64,000 nt of DNA from Paraglaciecola mesophila KMM 241 (GCF_000315015.1 NZ_BAEP01000062.1:62001-126000), one strand, 5' to 3'. Counted from the first letter of the stretch, positions 17,788 to 26,784 are shown. The notes: a model not told the origin generated them from the letters alone. Translations and numbers: made by a program.

Positions 17788-18258
17788 ATGATGAAATTGG
17801 ACAAGTTCGACCGCGAAATTTTAAGAGTGATGCAAAAAGATGCCACCGTGTCGATGGCTGAGTTAAGTCAAAAAGTTGGGCTATCTCATACTCCATGTTG
17901 GCGCCGAGTTAAAAGAATGGAAGCTGACGGCATTATTTTGCAAAAAGTGACCCTTCTTAACAGTAAAAAGCTTAACTTGGGTGTATCAGTATTTATATAC
18001 GTGACGCTGAAAAATCACGACGGGGAATCATTGAATGATTTCGAAAAAGCGGTGCAAAATATAGATGAAATAGTTGAGTGTCACACCACCAGTGGTGACA
18101 AAGATTATTTGTTAAAAGTCATTGTCGAGAGCATCGAAGAATACGAACATTTACTCAAGTCTAAATTGACTCATCTACCTTTAGTGGATCACCTCAGTTC
18201 AACCTTTGCTTTAAAACAAGTGAAGAACACCACAGAGTTACCTATCAAACAGCAGTAA
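17788..18258 (+). CDS. Lrp/AsnC family transcriptional regulator
   Basis: A protein of 156 residues. An N-terminal winged helix-turn-helix (DKFDREILRVMQKDATVSMAELSQKVGLS, then WRRVKRMEADGII) is joined to a C-terminal RAM/AsnC ligand domain (about 65-145, with VVECHTTSGDKDYLLKVIV-type pattern). A second ATG three bases downstream is equally usable. It is divergent from the amino acid dehydrogenase, so it is probably its amino-acid-responsive regulator (BkdR/Lrp-like). E. coli Lrp is 164 residues, so it is full length. Confidence 0.9.
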   Translation: MMKLDKFDREILRVMQKDATVSMAELSQKVGLSHTPCWRRVKRMEADGIILQKVTLLNSKKLNLGVSVFIYVTLKNHDGESLNDFEKAVQNIDEIVECHTTSGDKDYLLKVIVESIEEYEHLLKSKLTHLPLVDHLSSTFALKQVKNTTELPIKQQ

Positions 18259-18268
18259 TATGCTATAT

Positions 18269-18300
18269 AATGAAGCAGGTTAAGTCTGCTTCATTATTAG
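18269..18300 (+). terminator. Probable terminator after the Lrp-family gene
   Basis: AATGAAGCAG (18269-18278) and CTGCTTCATT (18286-18295) form a perfect 10-bp stem with a seven-base loop, followed by ATTAGTTT. The U tract is short. It lies 11 bases past the stop and faces the 3' end of hpd. Confidence 0.65.
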
Positions 18301-18389
18301 TTTAAACATTAGCTAGCGCAGCCATATCAACTTAAAATTAAACCGAAACCTTGCGCACTGCGACGCCAATTACTATTAGCTTCATTAGG

Positions 18390-19472
18390 TTAACTTTCTT
18401 GATCAATAACACCGCGACGTATCTGATCTTGCTCAATCGATTCAAACAGCGCTTTGAAGTTTCCTTCCCCGAACCCCTCATTCCCTTTCCTCTGGATTAT
18501 CTCGAAAAACACAGGTCCGATAACCGTATCAGTGAAAATCTGCAGCAAAATTCCGTCTTTCATTGGCGCACCATCAATTAAGATTTTTAAGCTTTGTAAG
18601 TCAGCCAAATTTTCACCGTGTCCAGCAACGCGAGTGTCAACACCTTCATAATAGGTGTCAGGGGTATCCATGAAGTTAACTCCTACATTGCGTAAGGTTT
18701 TAACAGTCTGATAAATATCATCAGTAGAGAGCGCGATATGCTGAATACCCTCTCCATTATATTCACGAATAAACTCTTCAATTTGGGATTTATCGTCAGA
18801 AGATTCATTGATTGGAATACGAATTTTTCCGCATGGTGATGTCATAGCCTTGCTCACCAGACCCGTTAATTTCCCTTCGATATCAAAATAGCGAATTTCT
18901 CTAAAATTACCCAATCGCTCATAGAAGTTTGCCCACACTGCCATGTTGCCGCGCTTCACATTGTGCGTTAGGTGATCCAGAGTCAAGAGACCAGCGTCGC
19001 ACACTTTCATTTTCTCACGCCAGTCAGGGTAAAAGCGAAAATCCACCTCATAAATAGAATCATCACCATAGCGATCGACAAAGTAAAGTGTGCTCTCCCC
19101 TATCCCATATACCGCAGGAATATTCAGCTCCATAGCCCCTAAGTTCCCTACAAATGCTTTTGCGCCATTCTCAAGTGCGTGATCGAACGCAATCTTAGCG
19201 TCTTTTACTCTAAACGCCATGCCGCAAACACTAGGGCCGCGCAGCCTAGCGAACTCCTCTGCTTGCGAAGCAGGTTCAGCATTTATTATGAAGTTAATGT
19301 CGCCCTGCTTGTACAACCAAACACGCTTTGATCTGTGTTTTGCTACCTCAGCAAATCCTAAAGAGGTAAACAAATCAGCTAAATCCTTAATTCCTTTTTC
19401 ATCGGCTGCGGTATATTCGACGAATTCGAAACCGTCGGTATTTAATGGATTGTAGTGCGTATCTGAACACAT
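18390..19472 (-). CDS. hpd: 4-hydroxyphenylpyruvate dioxygenase
   Basis: HPPD converts 4-hydroxyphenylpyruvate to homogentisate in tyrosine catabolism. I start at 19472 (MCSDTHYN, 360 residues), matching bacterial HPPD length; the longer frame to 19574 adds an implausible tail. Two vicinal-oxygen-chelate halves are present. The iron ligands are visible as His in LLTLDHLTHNVKRG, His in GEGIQHIALSTDDI and Glu in GPVFFEIIQRKGNEGFGEGNFK. A candidate TyrR box lies about 105 bases upstream. The homogentisate dioxygenase needed for the next step is not in this window. Confidence 0.95.
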   Translation of the reverse strand: MCSDTHYNPLNTDGFEFVEYTAADEKGIKDLADLFTSLGFAEVAKHRSKRVWLYKQGDINFIINAEPASQAEEFARLRGPSVCGMAFRVKDAKIAFDHALENGAKAFVGNLGAMELNIPAVYGIGESTLYFVDRYGDDSIYEVDFRFYPDWREKMKVCDAGLLTLDHLTHNVKRGNMAVWANFYERLGNFREIRYFDIEGKLTGLVSKAMTSPCGKIRIPINESSDDKSQIEEFIREYNGEGIQHIALSTDDIYQTVKTLRNVGVNFMDTPDTYYEGVDTRVAGHGENLADLQSLKILIDGAPMKDGILLQIFTDTVIGPVFFEIIQRKGNEGFGEGNFKALFESIEQDQIRRGVIDQES

Positions 19473-19576
19473 AATATTCTCGTTATTGTTTTTAGGTAGG
19501 GCACTAATAGAGCGTAAAAACGATGTGGTGAATAGAGGGTAAAGATGATTCGTTAAAACAAACGAAGTGAACAAAA

Positions 19577-19594
19577 AGTAACATAAACTTTACA
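19577..19594. promoter_or_regulatory. Candidate TyrR box upstream of hpd
   Basis: AGTAAC-N6-TTTACA matches 10 of the 12 defined positions of the TyrR consensus TGTAAA-N6-TTTACA. It lies about 105 bases upstream of the hpd start, an activator-like position, and next to the tyrR gene. Confidence 0.45.
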
Positions 19595-19674
19595 TTACAT
19601 TTTTGCTCGTTTTAAGCGGCCAGAATAGCCAACATTGAGTGTCAGGTTGTCAGCTTTACGCTACAAAGCTGTAG

Positions 19675-21231
19675 CTATATCTTTACGGACTTTTTATTGA
19701 TGCCATAATCACGAAGCTTGTTCGCGATAGCGGTATGACTAAGCCCCAGTTTTTTTGCTAAAAGCCTGGAGCTGGGGTAACTCGGGTAAAGCCGCTGCAA
19801 AATACTTTTTTCAAAGCGTTTTACTTCTTCGTCTAAACTACCATCGAAGTCTTCGGTCACAAAACTCATGGCATTGGCACTTGAAGGGATTTGAATATGC
19901 TCTTTTCCCAGATCATTGCCTTCCAGCAAAGAGACCGCCCGATAAAGCACATTCTCTAACTGACGCACATTGCCAAACCAAGGGTAAGCTTGAATATAAT
20001 CGACACAGGATTTGGTCAACTTAGGGACTTTACGACCCAGCGTCAGGCTATGCTGCTTCAAAAAGGTCTCCGCTAAAGGAATGATGTCCATTTTTCGCTC
20101 ACGCAATGGCGGAATTCCCAAACTAAGTACATTTAAGCGGTAATACAGGTCTTCCCGGAAACGTCCCTCCTGGACCAACTGAGCAAGATCTTTTTGCGTT
20201 GTGCAAATAAACCTGACATCCACTTTCACTTCTTTAGTATCACCAACGCGTCTAAACTTTCCATCTTGAAGCACACGTAGTAATTTCGCTTGAAGTTGAG
20301 GCGACATATCCCCGACTTCATCAAGGAATAAACTTCCGCCCTGTGCAAGTTCAAGTAATCCCTCCTTACCTGTACTTTGCCCAAATGCGCCAGCGGCATA
20401 CCCAAACAGCTCAGTTTCCGCCACGTTATCAGGCAGTGAAGCACAATTTAGCACTAAGAAACTGGCATCTTTTCTTCGACTTGCTTCGTGACAGGCTTGG
20501 GCGATTAACTCTTTGCCTGTGCCTGTTTCACCGTACAATATAATTGGGCCGTCAAGCTCAGCCATCCGCTTAGCCTCACGAACCACTTTTTTCATCACCT
20601 TGCTCGACGCTTGAATAGACATAAAACTGTCAAGTGATGCCTCGTGAAATACGGTTAATTGCTGCCCAAGGCGCTGTTCTGACTTCAGTATAAATACTGC
20701 ACCAGCTAAAATAGGGTCGCCTCCAGAATCAGGTACCATGACGGGTAAGATATCGGCTAAGTAATTTTGCTCAATGAAACGTACTTTCTGCGTAAGGCTG
20801 GTAATTTTCTTACTTTCTAACCAGCGCAGTGTATTAAACCCTTTCACTAACTCATCGATGTCAACACCGATCAATGCTTCACGCTCGGTTTCTAAACTAG
20901 CTGTAACCGCATCATTAATAAGCAAAATCCGCCCTTTAGTATCAACAGAAAACACAGGGTCTGGTAAGGTTTGTAGAAGTGCGCGCAACTGATTTTGCTC
21001 CCGTTCAAGGGGCATAAAAGGAATAGTTTTCACATCATCGATACCAGCTATTTTTCTAATTTTTGGCATCAGATGTTGAAAATGCTCGAAATCCATATTC
21101 GGGAAGCTTAGGTAAATCTTGCCCATTTCATTGATTTCAATACCGCGTAAGTCGACCTCGTGACTGACCAAAATATCTAGGACATCTTGCGTGATCCCCA
21201 AACGGTCCTGACAGCTTATTTCCAGACGCAT
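19675..21231 (-). CDS. tyrR: TyrR-type transcriptional regulator of aromatic amino acid genes
   Basis: A protein of 518 residues with the TyrR layout: ACT domain (1-72), PAS domain (about 80-190), AAA+ domain with Walker A GETGTGKE (234-241) and a C-terminal helix-turn-helix (SSRLLAKKLGLSHTAIANKLRDYGI). The loop that contacts sigma-54 in other family members (GAFTGA) reads GAFGQS at 281-286, so it is degenerate, as in E. coli TyrR (GAYPNA there), which acts on sigma-70 promoters. In other bacteria the orthologue is PhhR, activator of phhA. A candidate TyrR box lies 23 bases upstream of its start, suggesting autoregulation. Confidence 0.94.
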   Translation of the reverse strand: MRLEISCQDRLGITQDVLDILVSHEVDLRGIEINEMGKIYLSFPNMDFEHFQHLMPKIRKIAGIDDVKTIPFMPLEREQNQLRALLQTLPDPVFSVDTKGRILLINDAVTASLETEREALIGVDIDELVKGFNTLRWLESKKITSLTQKVRFIEQNYLADILPVMVPDSGGDPILAGAVFILKSEQRLGQQLTVFHEASLDSFMSIQASSKVMKKVVREAKRMAELDGPIILYGETGTGKELIAQACHEASRRKDASFLVLNCASLPDNVAETELFGYAAGAFGQSTGKEGLLELAQGGSLFLDEVGDMSPQLQAKLLRVLQDGKFRRVGDTKEVKVDVRFICTTQKDLAQLVQEGRFREDLYYRLNVLSLGIPPLRERKMDIIPLAETFLKQHSLTLGRKVPKLTKSCVDYIQAYPWFGNVRQLENVLYRAVSLLEGNDLGKEHIQIPSSANAMSFVTEDFDGSLDEEVKRFEKSILQRLYPSYPSSRLLAKKLGLSHTAIANKLRDYGINKKSVKI

Positions 21232-21253
21232 AGCAATTCTTAATTCTAATTGA

Positions 21254-21271
21254 TGTAAAGATATTATTACA
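21254..21271. promoter_or_regulatory. Candidate TyrR box upstream of tyrR
   Basis: TGTAAA-N6-ATTACA matches 11 of 12 defined positions of the TyrR consensus. It sits 23 bases upstream of the tyrR start codon, a position suited to autorepression. Confidence 0.6.
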
Positions 21272-21363
21272 CAAAGTTACACGGCAGCACACCTCATAAA
21301 ACTATTCAGATGTGCCTTTAGGTGGTTAGATTCTCTGCAGTTTGTTACGAAATGTAAGTGCTG

Positions 21364-22164
21364 CTAGCTAGCTACGCTGTTCTTTTGCTCAAACATAGCC
21401 GGATATAGACCTAATTCCCGTCCCTGCTCCACTAACGCCATAATATCTGAGTTAGCTAAGTCAAACAGCGACGAAAGCGAGTCAATGACAAAATAAATAG
21501 GTTGAATAATATCGATTCGATAAGGCGTACGCATCATCACGAGTGGGTTCATTGCTCGACGGTCAGCGCTGGCATTTTCCAGCGCGAAGCGAGTCTCTTT
21601 AGGAGAGGATAAAATCCCACCACCATAGATACGCAATCCTTTATCAGTATTCACTAACCCAAATTCAACGGTAAACCAATAAAGGCGCGCTAAATACTGA
21701 CGTTCTTTTGGCGAGGCGGCATATCCGAGTTTGCCATAGGTATGGGTAAAATGAGCAAAATCAGGGTTGGTAAGTAATGGACAGTGGCCAAATATTTCAT
21801 GGAATACATCTGGCTCTTGTAAGTAATCAAACTCCTCTTCATTGCGAATAAATGTCGCGACGGGGAACTGCTTGTTAGCCAGTAATTTGAAAAACGAATC
21901 GAAGTTAATTAAGGCGGAAACTTGAACGACCTGCCACCCCGTAGTCTCTGCCAGTACGGCATTAACCTCTGCCAGTTGCGGCACACGATCCTCTGGTAAA
22001 TTAAGTAACGCTAAACCTTGCAAGTATTCGTCACACGCACGTCCATTTAATAGACCTTTTTGCTGATGAAACAGGCGCTGCCACCTTTTATTTTCAGAGT
22101 CACTCCAATGAACAACACCATTTGCATCAGGATCATGAGAGATATATTGAGATTGCTTAGTCAT
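21364..22164 (-). CDS. phhA: Phenylalanine 4-hydroxylase
   Basis: A monomeric-type bacterial phenylalanine hydroxylase of 266 residues; it makes tyrosine from phenylalanine with tetrahydrobiopterin and O2. The iron ligands are visible: His122 and His127 in FHEIFGH, and Glu167 in FTVEFGL. The family's other conserved segments (LARLYWFTVEFGL, RIYGGGILSSPKET, YRIDIIQPIYFVI) are intact. The pterin-4a-carbinolamine dehydratase (phhB), often adjacent, is not in the window. It lies 133 bases upstream of tyrR on the same strand, so TyrR control is likely. Confidence 0.95.
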   Translation of the reverse strand: MTKQSQYISHDPDANGVVHWSDSENKRWQRLFHQQKGLLNGRACDEYLQGLALLNLPEDRVPQLAEVNAVLAETTGWQVVQVSALINFDSFFKLLANKQFPVATFIRNEEEFDYLQEPDVFHEIFGHCPLLTNPDFAHFTHTYGKLGYAASPKERQYLARLYWFTVEFGLVNTDKGLRIYGGGILSSPKETRFALENASADRRAMNPLVMMRTPYRIDIIQPIYFVIDSLSSLFDLANSDIMALVEQGRELGLYPAMFEQKNSVAS

Positions 22165-22584
22165 AATAACAAAACTGCCATATTTGAGTCATTCTTCGCA
22201 CGAAGTCTACCCAAAACTGGCTAAATCAGAAGACACAAGACAGCAACAATAAAATTACAAAACGTAAACATTAAACTACGGGACAGTATTCACCGTGATT
22301 TAAAAAACATAGGGACTGTTTAACTTCTCTCGACGAATTTCGGCTTGTTTGGAGGCTAGGTTAATCAAAAGATAAACCTGCAAATCTTGTGGTTGAGTTA
22401 GGGGTATAACAATGAGTAAAGCGCACCAATATCCCTCCCCATATAACACCTATGCGCAACTCATACTGCGCTAGATGCTTTTAATGCAAAGCCACTAACT
22501 CTGTACAGATTCACGTCCCGTAAATGGCTTACGGGCTGCAGAAGTGCATCACTATAAAGGTCCACAAGCCCTAGATAAAAGCGA
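22165..22584. other. Intergenic region between phhA and ycjF
   Basis: A 420-base stretch. It contains a perfect hairpin CCCGTAA-N5-TTACGGG at 22517-22535 in the 3' region of ycjF, without a U tract. A 20-codon frame at 22412-22474 is preceded by AGGGG at good spacing, but it has no recognisable relatives and is not called. An 8-of-12 match to the TyrR consensus near 22265-22282 is weak. I see no other gene. Confidence 0.5.
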
Positions 22585-23661
22585 TTATTTCAACTGGTTA
22601 TGCAAATCTGTCAATATTTTCTTACTTAATTGATTTAAACCGGGTCGTTTCACTGACAGCCAAGGTAAGGGCCTACAACTATGGATCGCGTTTAAACCAA
22701 TTCTAGCAGTAAGTACCCCCGCCCCCATTCCTTGAGCGATACGAGTGGACAGCTTGCCAGTAATACTTGCCCCAAGGGCATAATTGCCTGCGTCAGAGAT
22801 TATTTCAGCAGCACCTGCATAAAGCATATTCTTAAACACTTGCCGTATTAAAGCTATGCGCCCCCAATACCCTAAGTGTACACCGTACACTTCACTCACC
22901 TGTTGCATCATGCGAATATTTCGCCACAGCACAATTGCCATATCCACCAACGCAAACGGACTCACTGCGATCATCACGCTTGACGCACCTGCATTGCGCA
23001 TCACCTTAGCCAGTGCAGCTTGATCCACCTTGGTGATGACTTGTTGTTCGAACAAACTCAATACTTCAGTGTCGGTATGGTGCTCATCAATACTTTTTTG
23101 CCACAACGCTACCTCGTTTTCGTAGCCTACTGGCAGCGTATTAGCAATGTCTAAACAATGTTGTTTAGCCAGCCCTATTGCCGGTGTCGCGTAAAGCTCC
23201 AAAGAGGTTTGGCGGGAAGCGCTTTGTCTTTTAAGGCGCTTTAATCCGCGCCACTCACTGTACAAAGCACCAAATACTAACACTAATATGGACACACCAA
23301 CGGCCAACCAAATACCACTAAGCCAATCTTCGCTTAGATACATATCACGTATAAAAAGGCCTATCTCTATAAAGCTTGCAAGCAGCACAACAACGCTCAG
23401 CATAGTGAAAAACTTTACCAACCATCGTTTACGTTTGGGAATATTTTTATCAACATCGTTCTCATGCGTATTTTCAAATTCATACTCATCTTGTGCCAAC
23501 GCCTGCCAATTTGCAGCAGGATCGATAGTGGCGGCGCGTCGAATAGGTTCAAGTGGAACATCTTCAGATTGGGAGGGTAAAAGTACCTTGGACTTGATAT
23601 TCGCTGGGCCTTCCTTACCTTCAACCTCTGGTATGTCAATATTGTTGTCAAGCGTACTCAT
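22585..23661 (-). CDS. ycjF: YcjF/DUF697 family inner-membrane protein
   Basis: A protein of 358 residues. An acidic N-terminal tail (1-75) is followed by two membrane helices (about 85-107 and 113-132, WLVKFFTMLSVVVLLASF and WLAVGVSILVLVFGALY) and then a DUF697 domain (about 210-345, MRNAGASSVMIAVSPFALVD and QGMGAGVLTARIGLNAI). E. coli YcjF is a Psp-linked membrane protein of unknown function, and its gene follows ycjX, as here. The start overlaps the ycjX stop by four bases (ATGA). Confidence 0.9.
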   Translation of the reverse strand: MSTLDNNIDIPEVEGKEGPANIKSKVLLPSQSEDVPLEPIRRAATIDPAANWQALAQDEYEFENTHENDVDKNIPKRKRWLVKFFTMLSVVVLLASFIEIGLFIRDMYLSEDWLSGIWLAVGVSILVLVFGALYSEWRGLKRLKRQSASRQTSLELYATPAIGLAKQHCLDIANTLPVGYENEVALWQKSIDEHHTDTEVLSLFEQQVITKVDQAALAKVMRNAGASSVMIAVSPFALVDMAIVLWRNIRMMQQVSEVYGVHLGYWGRIALIRQVFKNMLYAGAAEIISDAGNYALGASITGKLSTRIAQGMGAGVLTARIGLNAIHSCRPLPWLSVKRPGLNQLSKKILTDLHNQLK

Positions 23662-25082
23662 CGTATTTTATCTCCAAGAATAAACTCTAAGACTCTGTCC
23701 ATTCTGATATGCGGCAATGCATGACTCTCCTCTCTGACTGGCGGTGCGAAACGTGGAAAATCAAAACCCTGCTGACGCCAAAATTGACTGTCCGGGCATT
23801 TCGCTGGTACATCACCTGGAAATAAACGAATGGGTTTTCCGTCAGCATCTGTGCCTTGCAAAATCTGCATATCTTGCCCCGCATGTTCAGCTCTACCAGC
23901 ACGAGACGCCCGAATGGCAGCTATTGCTGTAGATTCTGTGGATACTCCTTCAAATTGCATTTGTTTTCTTGCATTGTGTAGCATGGAGTCCAACAACTTC
24001 ACTAAGTTGCTTTGCTGATCAGGAGTGACATGATCGGCTTTGCTTGCAGCAAAAATGAGTTTATCAATTTTAGGCGTGAACAAACGTGATAATAAATTCG
24101 ACTTTCCGTAGGCGAAACTGGTTAGCAGCCAATTCAATGCGCGCTGCAAATCGTCAAAATGGGCTTTGCCATAATTTAACGCAGATAAACAATCCACCAA
24201 TACAACCTGGCGATCAAAACGTTTAAAATGCTCCACATAAAACGGTTTAACGACTTGTTCTTGATAGTGTTCATAGCGTCTGAAAAGCAAATCTTGATTG
24301 CTGCCCTTTCGCTTGCGATTTTGTGCTAGTCCTTCAATCTGTGGTGCTGATAATGGGAAAAAGTCCAACACCGGCGCACCGGCCAACTCACCTGGCAAAA
24401 TAAAGCGCCCAGGTTGCAGCAGTTGAAACCCAGCACCGCGACACTTATGCAGATAATCAGTATACAGTTTGGCAACGTGTTTTAGGCCGAGTTCATCTCC
24501 CTCCGCGTCTAAATCTAGCGCATCTCTGGCTATCAGAAAATCGCTGGCAAGTTCATGACGCTCCGGTGACTGCAGCTCGGATTCACAATGTTCTGACCAA
24601 GCTAAAAAATCCATTTCCAATAACGGTAAGTCGAGCAACCATTCGCCCGGATAATCAGTAATATCAAGTGTGAGCTTGGTATCCTCACTTATATAGCGGG
24701 ATAAACCGGAGTTTTTGCGATAACGAATATGCAGCCTGACTTGACTGATGCCAGTCGTTGACTCAGGCCAAGTCGGCGGTGAAGCATTCAGCGCTTGCAT
24801 CGCTTGCTCATAGGCAAATCGTCTTAAACTGAGATTGGGTTGTGCTTCACGCTTTACCCCAATCAAACGCTCTTCTCGCACCACTGAGAAAAAGGGTAAT
24901 TCAGCCGTTTCATTTGCTTCTAATAGCTGATTAACAATCGAGGTAATGAAAGCTGTTTTGCCACTACCACTCAAACCGGTCACTGCAAGATTAAGATGCC
25001 TATCGGCGATACGTGCCCCAGTCACTTTGACGTTATGCTTCACTTTTTCGATTATGTGGCTGGTATTTAACAGTTTTTTCAT
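23658..25082 (-). CDS. ycjX: YcjX-like P-loop GTPase/ATPase
   Basis: A protein of 474 residues (E. coli YcjX about 465). Walker A is GLSGSGKT at residues 36-43, and a DITDYPGEWLLDLP segment is the switch region (DxPG). VLVDCLSALNYG and FAASKADHV (a guanine-specificity-like KAD) are also seen. It belongs to the YcjX/DUF463 family, a P-loop partner of the Psp envelope stress response. In E. coli ycjX-ycjF lie beside tyrR, and the same order is kept here with phhA inserted. Confidence 0.92.
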   Translation of the reverse strand: MKKLLNTSHIIEKVKHNVKVTGARIADRHLNLAVTGLSGSGKTAFITSIVNQLLEANETAELPFFSVVREERLIGVKREAQPNLSLRRFAYEQAMQALNASPPTWPESTTGISQVRLHIRYRKNSGLSRYISEDTKLTLDITDYPGEWLLDLPLLEMDFLAWSEHCESELQSPERHELASDFLIARDALDLDAEGDELGLKHVAKLYTDYLHKCRGAGFQLLQPGRFILPGELAGAPVLDFFPLSAPQIEGLAQNRKRKGSNQDLLFRRYEHYQEQVVKPFYVEHFKRFDRQVVLVDCLSALNYGKAHFDDLQRALNWLLTSFAYGKSNLLSRLFTPKIDKLIFAASKADHVTPDQQSNLVKLLDSMLHNARKQMQFEGVSTESTAIAAIRASRAGRAEHAGQDMQILQGTDADGKPIRLFPGDVPAKCPDSQFWRQQGFDFPRFAPPVREESHALPHIRMDRVLEFILGDKIR

Positions 25083-25244
25083 TGCGACATCCTATTAAGC
25101 TAATGAACGGTCTCGAGCATAGAGCAATCACACAGGGTAAGTAATTCGATATGGAGGCAAGAGGTTAAATTGAAAGGGTATCGGCCTGCTCATGTTTACT
25201 AAGCGTAACCATGGCACAGGCCTAAAAATCAGGTACAGCAAGGT

Positions 25245-25706
25245 TTATAAATTATTAATTTCGCGATTTAATTGATATTGAGCAGACGTCACATACGTTT
25301 CAATCTGTCTTAGTCTCACTTCGTTTTTCTCAAATCGCTGCTTTATATCCGCGAAGGCTTGCTTAGGGGGCTCGCCAGATTGCCACACCTTAGATTTTAC
25401 CTTTACCTTCTCTTCTTCATCGTCATTGGCGTTTTGCCACCCTTTACCACTTGAGGTCGATTGCCCTCCTTGATGACGGGCATTTTTAGCACTAGAAGCA
25501 CCGTGTCGCGTTGATTTTTTTTCTAAAATAAACCAAGCTGCCACATAACTTACCACCACAAACGTGCCCGCTGTTAAGAAGAAAGCAGATACCACTAATA
25601 TACGAACTAGCCATAACTCGATGCCAAAGTACTCTGCTACTCCAGCACACACCCCGGCAATTTTACCTTTGTCAGGGTCACGTGTTAACTCGCCTCTGGT
25701 ATTCAT
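25245..25706 (-). CDS. pspC: Phage shock protein C
   Basis: PspC senses secretin mislocalisation and membrane stress with PspB and relieves PspA inhibition of PspF. I start at 25706 (MNTRGELTRDPDKG), where the ATG overlaps the pspB stop (ATGA); the longer frame begins at 25721. The PspC domain (GKIAGVCAGVAEYFG) is followed by two membrane helices and a Lys-rich linker. The C-terminal 60 residues form a helical segment ending QYQLNREINNL. At about 153 residues it is longer than E. coli PspC (119). Confidence 0.9.
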   Translation of the reverse strand: MNTRGELTRDPDKGKIAGVCAGVAEYFGIELWLVRILVVSAFFLTAGTFVVVSYVAAWFILEKKSTRHGASSAKNARHQGGQSTSSGKGWQNANDDEEEKVKVKSKVWQSGEPPKQAFADIKQRFEKNEVRLRQIETYVTSAQYQLNREINNL

Positions 25707-25939
25707 ACCTTGTTTCTCCACTGCGGTGCCTCAGCGTCAAGAATTGATTCTAACGTGTGGATCCTATCTGCCATTTTCTCTGCTCGGTCAGCCAGCCCTT
25801 GAAGGGTAGCGTATTCTTCATCAGACAATCCTTGGCTAATTTGTTTCTTACTGCGGTAATGCAAAATTAACCAAATCGGGGCGACAATCACCATAAATAT
25901 GATGATTGGCGCAATAATTATCCCAATGATATCTTCCAC
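25703..25939 (-). CDS. pspB: Phage shock protein B
   Basis: A 78-residue protein with a single N-terminal membrane helix (about 3-27, GIIIAPIIIFMVIVAPIWLI) and a cytoplasmic coiled coil (ATLQGLADRAEKMADRIHTLESILD). It matches PspB (74 residues in E. coli). With PspC it relays stress to PspA. It lies 22 bases after pspA and overlaps pspC by four bases. Confidence 0.94.
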   Translation of the reverse strand: MEDIIGIIIAPIIIFMVIVAPIWLILHYRSKKQISQGLSDEEYATLQGLADRAEKMADRIHTLESILDAEAPQWRNKV

Positions 25940-25961
25940 AACCTTTCTCCTTTAATCGATA

Positions 25962-26645
25962 TTAGTCTTGGTTTTTCGAGTCAGCTGATTGCTTCTTCAC
26001 TTTCTTCTTCAATGCCGCTAACGCATCATCTATGTCATCATCGGCGGCTAAATCAGCAAACTCGTCTGCTAAGGTTTTTTTACCAAGATCATATGCATCC
26101 ACTTGAGACTCCAAATCATCTATTTTACGCTCATATTGCTCAAAGCGTCCCATAGCAGCATCGACTTTGCCATCGTTCAAGGTACGCTTAATATCCAACC
26201 GAGAACTTACCGTTTTTTGGCGCATGATGATCGTTTTCTGACGTGCTTTAGCATCTGCCAGTTTATCTTGTAATTGTGTCACTTCACTTTGCAATTTACT
26301 AATTTGCTCATCTACCGCTGATAGCTCAGCGTCAAGCGTTACCGCATATTCATCACACTTTTTCTTTTCTTGCAGAGCAGCACGAGCAAGATCTTCTCGA
26401 TCTTTATTGATCGCTAATTCAGCTTTGCTCTGCCAGTCACGCCCCTCGTTTTGCAATTTGCTAATTTGCGCTGTAATTTCCTTTTTATTAGCGATTGTTT
26501 TCGCCGAGGCTGAACGTACTTCAACCAATGTGTCTTCCATTTCTTGAATAATTAAGCGCACCATTTTTTCAGGATCTTCCGCCTTATCTAAAATGGCGTT
26601 GATATTTGAGTTCACTATGTCTGTGAAACGCGAGAATATACCCAT
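25962..26645 (-). CDS. pspA: Phage shock protein A
   Basis: A 227-residue PspA/IM30 protein (E. coli 222). It begins with the amphipathic membrane-binding helix MGIFSRFTDIVNSNINAILDKAEDPEKMVRL and continues as a long coiled-coil hairpin. PspA binds PspF to hold it inactive and, when released, forms membrane-stabilising scaffolds. First gene of pspABC; its sigma-54 promoter and upstream activating site are annotated at 26720-26800. Confidence 0.95.
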   Translation of the reverse strand: MGIFSRFTDIVNSNINAILDKAEDPEKMVRLIIQEMEDTLVEVRSASAKTIANKKEITAQISKLQNEGRDWQSKAELAINKDREDLARAALQEKKKCDEYAVTLDAELSAVDEQISKLQSEVTQLQDKLADAKARQKTIIMRQKTVSSRLDIKRTLNDGKVDAAMGRFEQYERKIDDLESQVDAYDLGKKTLADEFADLAADDDIDDALAALKKKVKKQSADSKNQD

Positions 26646-26719
26646 AGTCTTTACCTCTATATAATGTCAGCTAATGGTGAACAACTAGCATATGCTGGAA
26701 GCTCGTCTTGGTTATTACT

Positions 26720-26740
26720 ATTCAATTAGCAGGCCAACTT
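26720..26740 (-). promoter_or_regulatory. Candidate sigma-54 promoter of pspABC
   Basis: On the minus strand TTGGCCTGCTAATTGAAT has the -24 TTGGC and, after the right spacing, a -12 TTGA in place of TTGC. Only the final base of the usual GC is off, and PspA promoters commonly depart there. The -12 is about 75 bases upstream of the pspA start. Confidence 0.6.
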
Positions 26741-26784
26741 AGTGTAATGACTAAATATCTGATTTTAAACAAATATTAATTTAC

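Noticed and set aside
22265-22282. TyrR box upstream of phhA
   Set aside because: Only 8 of 12 defined positions match, so it is too weak to list as a site even though TyrR control of phhA is expected.
22412-22474. 20-codon frame with a good AGGGG upstream
   Set aside because: Too short to support, no recognisable sequence, and no leader-peptide features such as a run of one amino acid before a terminator.
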